This document shows positions 60,858-64,000 of a DNA stretch of 64,000 bases, one piece after another. The notes below the pieces were generated by a model that was not told the origin of the DNA, ran no database searches, and worked only from the letters and a program-made list of their open reading frames with translations. The stretch is from NCBI GenBank assembly GCA_965220415.1, contig OZ244829.1, forward strand, positions 5,580,001 through 5,644,000, written 5' to 3'. Both the position numbers and the translations under genes were made by a program. Each line of letters opens with the position of its first letter. Within the stretch, counting starts at the first letter, position 1. The DNA comes from JAJDTR01 sp965220415 (GTDB lineage Bacteria > Poribacteria > WGA-4E > JAJDTR01).

Positions 60858-60892
60858 ACACGCCGATATGTGGTATAGCTTTTGCTAGGGCC

Positions 60893-61861
60893 TTGGAAAA
60901 TCGTAGGCTAAGATCTGATTACCAGCGTGCGATGCATATTCTCGCACAACCCGGGAACATGTCGCGTTTTTTGAAGGATTCCAGTTATGGGTTCACGGCG
61001 AAACTGGTTTCCGCATGTGCTGTAATGTTTCCCCGCAAGATTGCGCTATCGTTCGGGGCTTTGCTCGGATCTGTTGCCTATCGGTTTGCCTCCGAACAAA
61101 GGGCGCTCGCCGAGAAGAACATTAATCTCAGCCTTGAGTTAAAAGACGGAACCTCCGCCAAACGCATTGTCCGCCGCTGTTTCCGAAACCTCGGAAAGAA
61201 TCTTATTGAGTTTATCCGCTTCCCGCATACTTCAAGCGAGAAGAATCGAGAGATTGTTACTTTCGAGGGCAAAACCCATATTGACGGCGCATTGGCGGAA
61301 GGGAAGGGAGCAATAATCCTTACGGGGCATTTCGGTAATTGGGAGCTTCTGGCGGCGAGCCTTGTGGAGCAAGTAGCGCCCCTGACGCCGATAGCTCGAC
61401 GACTGAGGTCGCAGCGCCTAGACGCTCTTGTTAGCGGTTGGCGGCGAGCCGCCGGATATTCCACCATTGACCGAAATAGCGCCGCCCGTGACATTCTGCG
61501 TTGCCTCAATCGAAATGAACTGATTGGTGTTCTGGCAGACGTGGATACGAGCGTAGACGGCGTGTTCGTTGACTTTATGGGTCGTCCCGCCCATACACCG
61601 TACAGTCCCGTGGCGATTGCGCTCAAAACCGGGGCGGCGGTTTTGCCAACGTTCATTATTCGGCAACCCGATGATTCGCATCGCGTCGTTGTTGAACCAC
61701 CGTTAAATCTAAAGAGAACCGGCGATCGAGACCGAGATTTCATAATCAACACTCAGATGTTCACCGAAATAATTGAATCATACGTGAGGCGTTATCCCGA
61801 GCAGTGGATCTGGATGCATGAGCGGTGGAAAAAACAGCCCGGAGATGTAATTGATTCCTAG
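60893..61861 (+). CDS. LpxL/HtrB-family lysophospholipid (lipid A) acyltransferase
   Basis: Up to 322 residues from TTG 60893. ATG codons at 60932 and 60959 are in frame, and the latter (MSRFLKDSSYGF) fits the family length better; the start is undecided. A hydrophobic N-terminal segment is followed by RALAEKNINLSLEL, then the catalytic H-x4-E box in GHFGNWELLAASL, LADVDTSVDGVFVDFMGRPAHT and the C-terminal YPEQWIWMHERWKKQP. Transfers an acyl chain to lipid A precursors at the inner membrane. The next gene overlaps its end. Confidence 0.9.
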   Translation: MENRRLRSDYQRAMHILAQPGNMSRFLKDSSYGFTAKLVSACAVMFPRKIALSFGALLGSVAYRFASEQRALAEKNINLSLELKDGTSAKRIVRRCFRNLGKNLIEFIRFPHTSSEKNREIVTFEGKTHIDGALAEGKGAIILTGHFGNWELLAASLVEQVAPLTPIARRLRSQRLDALVSGWRRAAGYSTIDRNSAARDILRCLNRNELIGVLADVDTSVDGVFVDFMGRPAHTPYSPVAIALKTGAAVLPTFIIRQPDDSHRVVVEPPLNLKRTGDRDRDFIINTQMFTEIIESYVRRYPEQWIWMHERWKKQPGDVIDS

Positions 61862-62444
61862 TTCCCCCCTGATTTTAACTTATTCAACTGAAACAGGACG
61901 CCGACTCTGGCCGGTTTTAACCGTCTTGATAACGATTGTCACCTTTTGTGGACTAGGGTGTGACACAGGACAAGGTGATGTCACGCAATTAGTAGAGGAG
62001 ATCCCCCAACAAACACTCCACGGGTTTTCGACGAGTCATACCGAGGCGGGAATTGTAAAATGGGTGCTCGTTGGTTCTGAGGCGACATTCCTAAAGAAGA
62101 TAATTGCCGTGAAAGAACCAACTGTCGAAATTTTTGAAGACGGTGAGTTGAAAATTACACTTACAAGTGATCGTGGTGAAATAATCAAGCGATCGAATGA
62201 CATCCATCTGTTCGACCAAGTCGTTGGTGAAAGCCAAGATGGAAAGCTATATACAGATGAACTTCATTGGCGCGATCAAGACGGTAAATTGTATGCGCCT
62301 AACATGTCAAAAATTGTGCGTGGAGATTCAACGGTAACCGGGAACGAGATGGAAGCCAGTCCATCACTGGAGAAACTCACGATGAAGAACACGCAGTTCA
62401 GGATTAATCCGAAGGATGAAAAGTTCAATGAATCAAATCAGTGA
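61851..62444 (+). CDS. lptC: LPS export protein LptC
   Basis: 197 residues, TTG start overlapping the acyltransferase by 11 bp, with GGAG 6 nt upstream. One N-terminal membrane segment (WPVLTVLITIVTFCGLGC); a Cys could make it a lipoprotein. The periplasmic OstA/LptC beta-jellyroll has GIVKWVLVGSEATFL, LTSDRGEII, LYTDELHW and the final VTGNEMEASPSLEKL. Bridges the inner-membrane LptBFG complex and LptA. LptC sequences are weakly conserved; gene order supports the call. Confidence 0.87.
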   Translation: MIPSSPLILTYSTETGRRLWPVLTVLITIVTFCGLGCDTGQGDVTQLVEEIPQQTLHGFSTSHTEAGIVKWVLVGSEATFLKKIIAVKEPTVEIFEDGELKITLTSDRGEIIKRSNDIHLFDQVVGESQDGKLYTDELHWRDQDGKLYAPNMSKIVRGDSTVTGNEMEASPSLEKLTMKNTQFRINPKDEKFNESNQ

Positions 62445-63075
62445 AATACGGAGAAAAACATCAGCCTACATACGCGGAATGCCACTCGGTTTTTGCTCTT
62501 GGACCGTAGGAGAAATGATAGCGCTTGTTTGGGTTCTTGGTCTCTGTCTTGGCACTCTCCCATTTCCACACGATGCGCACGCGGCGGAAGTGCCCGACAC
62601 GGCTAGCGTCGCGCAAGAGCAAGTTGAGACTGATACGGCTGGCGCATCGGACGACGAGGGAATAATTAATGGAACTGCCGAAGATATGGAGCGGGATGAC
62701 AAGAAAGGTCTTACTATCCTAACCGGAAACGTTAAGATAAAGCGTCCCAACGGTTTTCTAAACGCGGATAAGGTAACCCTGCATGAAGACGTTGAGACCG
62801 GTGAATATTTCAAAACGGTCGCTGAAGGAAACGTTGAGATCCGCGACGAGGACATTTTTGCCACATGCGAACACGCAATCTTGAACCATACGGACGATAC
62901 CGTCGATCTCCGGGACAATGTCGTCGTTCTTCAAAACGCCGATCGATTGGAAGCCAAACATTTTACCTTCAATCGACGTACCGGAAAGCAAACAGCGGAC
63001 GGGGGCGTTAAATTCAAAGTTAGAATGAAGCGACAGAAGAAAACTACGGAAAAGACTGCGGAAGACAAGGGTTAA
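62428..63075 (+). CDS. lptA: LPS export protein LptA (OstA-like)
   Basis: 215 residues from ATG 62428; ATG 62416 is in frame and equally possible by length, although AAGG lies directly against it. Overlaps lptC. Signal segment near residues 25-50 (MIALVWVLGLCLGTLPFP...AHA). LptA/OstA repeats: ILTGNVKIKRPNGFLNADKV, KTVAEGNVEIRDEDIFATC, DTVDLRDNVVVLQNADRLEA. A basic C-terminus follows. Forms the periplasmic bridge carrying LPS to the outer membrane. Confidence 0.88.
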   Translation: MNQISEIRRKTSAYIRGMPLGFCSWTVGEMIALVWVLGLCLGTLPFPHDAHAAEVPDTASVAQEQVETDTAGASDDEGIINGTAEDMERDDKKGLTILTGNVKIKRPNGFLNADKVTLHEDVETGEYFKTVAEGNVEIRDEDIFATCEHAILNHTDDTVDLRDNVVVLQNADRLEAKHFTFNRRTGKQTADGGVKFKVRMKRQKKTTEKTAEDKG

Positions 63076-63162
63076 TCTAGGAAGACTAGCCGTGGCAGAA
63101 CGTTTTTGTTTCGGCGCAACACAGCATATAACAAGCCCAACACGAACTGAGGAAAAAGAGTT

Positions 63163-63921
63163 ATGTCGAGCCGACTCCAAGCTCGAGGACTTGTAAAGAG
63201 ATATTCGCGTACGGGACCGATTGTTGTTAATCAGGTGGATCTTGATGTTGAAACCGGAGAGATAGTTGGCTTACTGGGGCCAAACGGAGCCGGGAAATCT
63301 ACCACATTCTACATGACAGTCGGACTGATTCGCCCGAACGCGGGACAAGTCTTTTACGATGATCGAGATATTACTTTCTTGCCCATGTACAAACGAGCAA
63401 GGCTTGGAATCGGATACCTCGCACAGGAAACATCCATCTTTCGCAAGTTGACGATTGAACAAAACCTAATGGCAATTCTTGAGGTGCTTGATATCCCCAA
63501 AGACGAGCGCAAGCGACGTGCGGGACAGCTTATGGAGGAACTCGGCATCTCTGAGTTGGCGCATCGCAAAGCGTATACGCTTTCGGGCGGAGAATGTCGG
63601 CGGGCAGAAATTGCACGAGCCCTGGCGGCGTCCCCATCCTTTATCTTGCTAGACGAACCGTTTTCAGGAATCGACCCGATTGCGGTACAAGATATTCAGC
63701 AACTCATCCTGCATCTGCGCAGTCGGGACCTAGGAATATTGATAACCGATCACAATGCGGAAGAAACGCTTGGAATTGTCGATAGAGCCTATTTGATTGC
63801 TGATGGGAAAATCACGCTAACCGGTACTCCCGAGGAATTGGTCGGTAACGAGTTGGCGCGAGATCTCTACTTCGGACATCATTTTGAACTCAGAAGTGGC
63901 CCGTTGAACCGGCAATCTTGA
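63163..63921 (+). CDS. lptB: LPS export ABC transporter ATP-binding protein LptB
   Basis: 252 residues, ATG start with GAGGAAA upstream. Walker A GPNGAGKST at 39-47, Q-loop in YLAQETSIFRKLT, signature LSGGE at 140-144, Walker B ILLDEPFSGIDP with DE at 164-165, H-loop His197. PMYKRARLGIGYLAQE is typical of LptB. Powers LPS extraction by LptFG. Standard order lptC-lptA-lptB-rpoN. Confidence 0.95.
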   Translation: MSSRLQARGLVKRYSRTGPIVVNQVDLDVETGEIVGLLGPNGAGKSTTFYMTVGLIRPNAGQVFYDDRDITFLPMYKRARLGIGYLAQETSIFRKLTIEQNLMAILEVLDIPKDERKRRAGQLMEELGISELAHRKAYTLSGGECRRAEIARALAASPSFILLDEPFSGIDPIAVQDIQQLILHLRSRDLGILITDHNAEETLGIVDRAYLIADGKITLTGTPEELVGNELARDLYFGHHFELRSGPLNRQS

Positions 63922-63931
63922 GGAGCGAACC

Positions 63932-64000
63932 ATGAATCTTGGATTAAGACAAGTTGCGTCCATGAAGCAGCAAGTCATTATGACGCCGAAGTTGCAGCAA
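63932..64000 (+). CDS. rpoN: RNA polymerase sigma-54 factor RpoN, start only
   Basis: The first 23 codons, cut by the right edge. ATG 63932 with GAGGAGCG upstream. MNLGLRQVASMKQQVIMTPK followed by LQQ matches the glutamine-rich activator-interacting region I of sigma-54 (L-x-x-S-x-x-Q-x-x-x-M-T-P-x-L-Q-Q). Its place after lptB is the conserved order in many Gram-negative bacteria. Sigma-54-dependent, enhancer-driven transcription is therefore expected in this organism. Confidence 0.85.
   Translation, partial: MNLGLRQVASMKQQVIMTPKLQQ

Noticed and set aside
1..64000. tRNA or rRNA genes
   Set aside because: I read the intergenic regions for cloverleaf and rRNA-like segments and recognised none; a tRNAscan run could still reveal one in the repeat-rich gaps.

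Overview
The window looks like a chromosome fragment of an uncultured Gram-negative (diderm) bacterium. The closest fit I can suggest from gene content is a Candidatus Poribacteria-like sponge or marine symbiont: many phytanoyl-CoA dioxygenase (PhyH) paralogues, exported LamG and TolB-type beta-propeller proteins, Gfo/Idh/MocA oxidoreductases, a subtilase with FG-GAP repeats and a FlgD-like C-terminus, and intergenic space crowded with short repeats. This is a judgement from gene content; there is no rRNA or other phylogenetic marker analysis behind it. An outer membrane is supported by lptC-lptA-lptB-rpoN plus an LpxL/HtrB-type acyltransferase at the right end.

Layout. 1-4.1 kb: enolase-superfamily dehydratase (cut by the left edge), NHL protein, GH127-like glycosidase. 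4.1-8.7 kb: hairpin-repeat arrays around a stand-alone homodimeric E1-type 2-oxoacid dehydrogenase. 8.7-10.4 kb: two PhyH enzymes. 10.5-24.9 kb: exported-protein locus (four LamG proteins, three TolB-like propellers, a TPR protein, a Gfo/Idh/MocA enzyme, an unknown protein and a large glycosidase-like protein). 25.5-34.2 kb: lipoprotein, glycosidase-like enzyme, four more PhyH enzymes, a rhamnose/fucose-type mutarotase, an HpcH/HpaI aldolase-like protein. 34.4-46 kb: FAD oxidoreductase, zinc-ribbon protein, htpG, a second Gfo/Idh/MocA enzyme, the 1.5-thousand-residue subtilase. 46.4-51 kb: glnS, gltX, Ca2+/Na+ antiporter. 51.6-58.5 kb: a decayed DUF433/DUF5615 toxin-antitoxin pair and small accessory genes. 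58.5-64 kb: ureEFG, acyltransferase, lptCAB, start of rpoN.

How the genes fit together. The left half reads as a sugar and host-glycan utilisation and surface-protein region: glycosidases, a mutarotase, a sugar-acid dehydratase and an aldolase-like enzyme would suit a non-phosphorylative deoxysugar route, while the PhyH and Gfo/Idh/MocA enzymes would handle modified substrates. This pathway is inference.

The most striking signals are (1) a 35-bp intergenic insertion found about 25 times, inserted precisely after GGA or CGA, often inside hairpins and repeatedly nested inside copies of itself; (2) a shared C-terminal tail WG-x-[I/L]-K on seven exported proteins of two unrelated folds; (3) at least five families of terminal-inverted-repeat miniature elements, several with intact target-site duplications, one of which duplicated the ribosome-binding site and start codon of a gene; and (4) hairpin repeats whose stems covary while their loops stay constant. 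I recognised no tRNA, rRNA or CRISPR array and no transposase gene.
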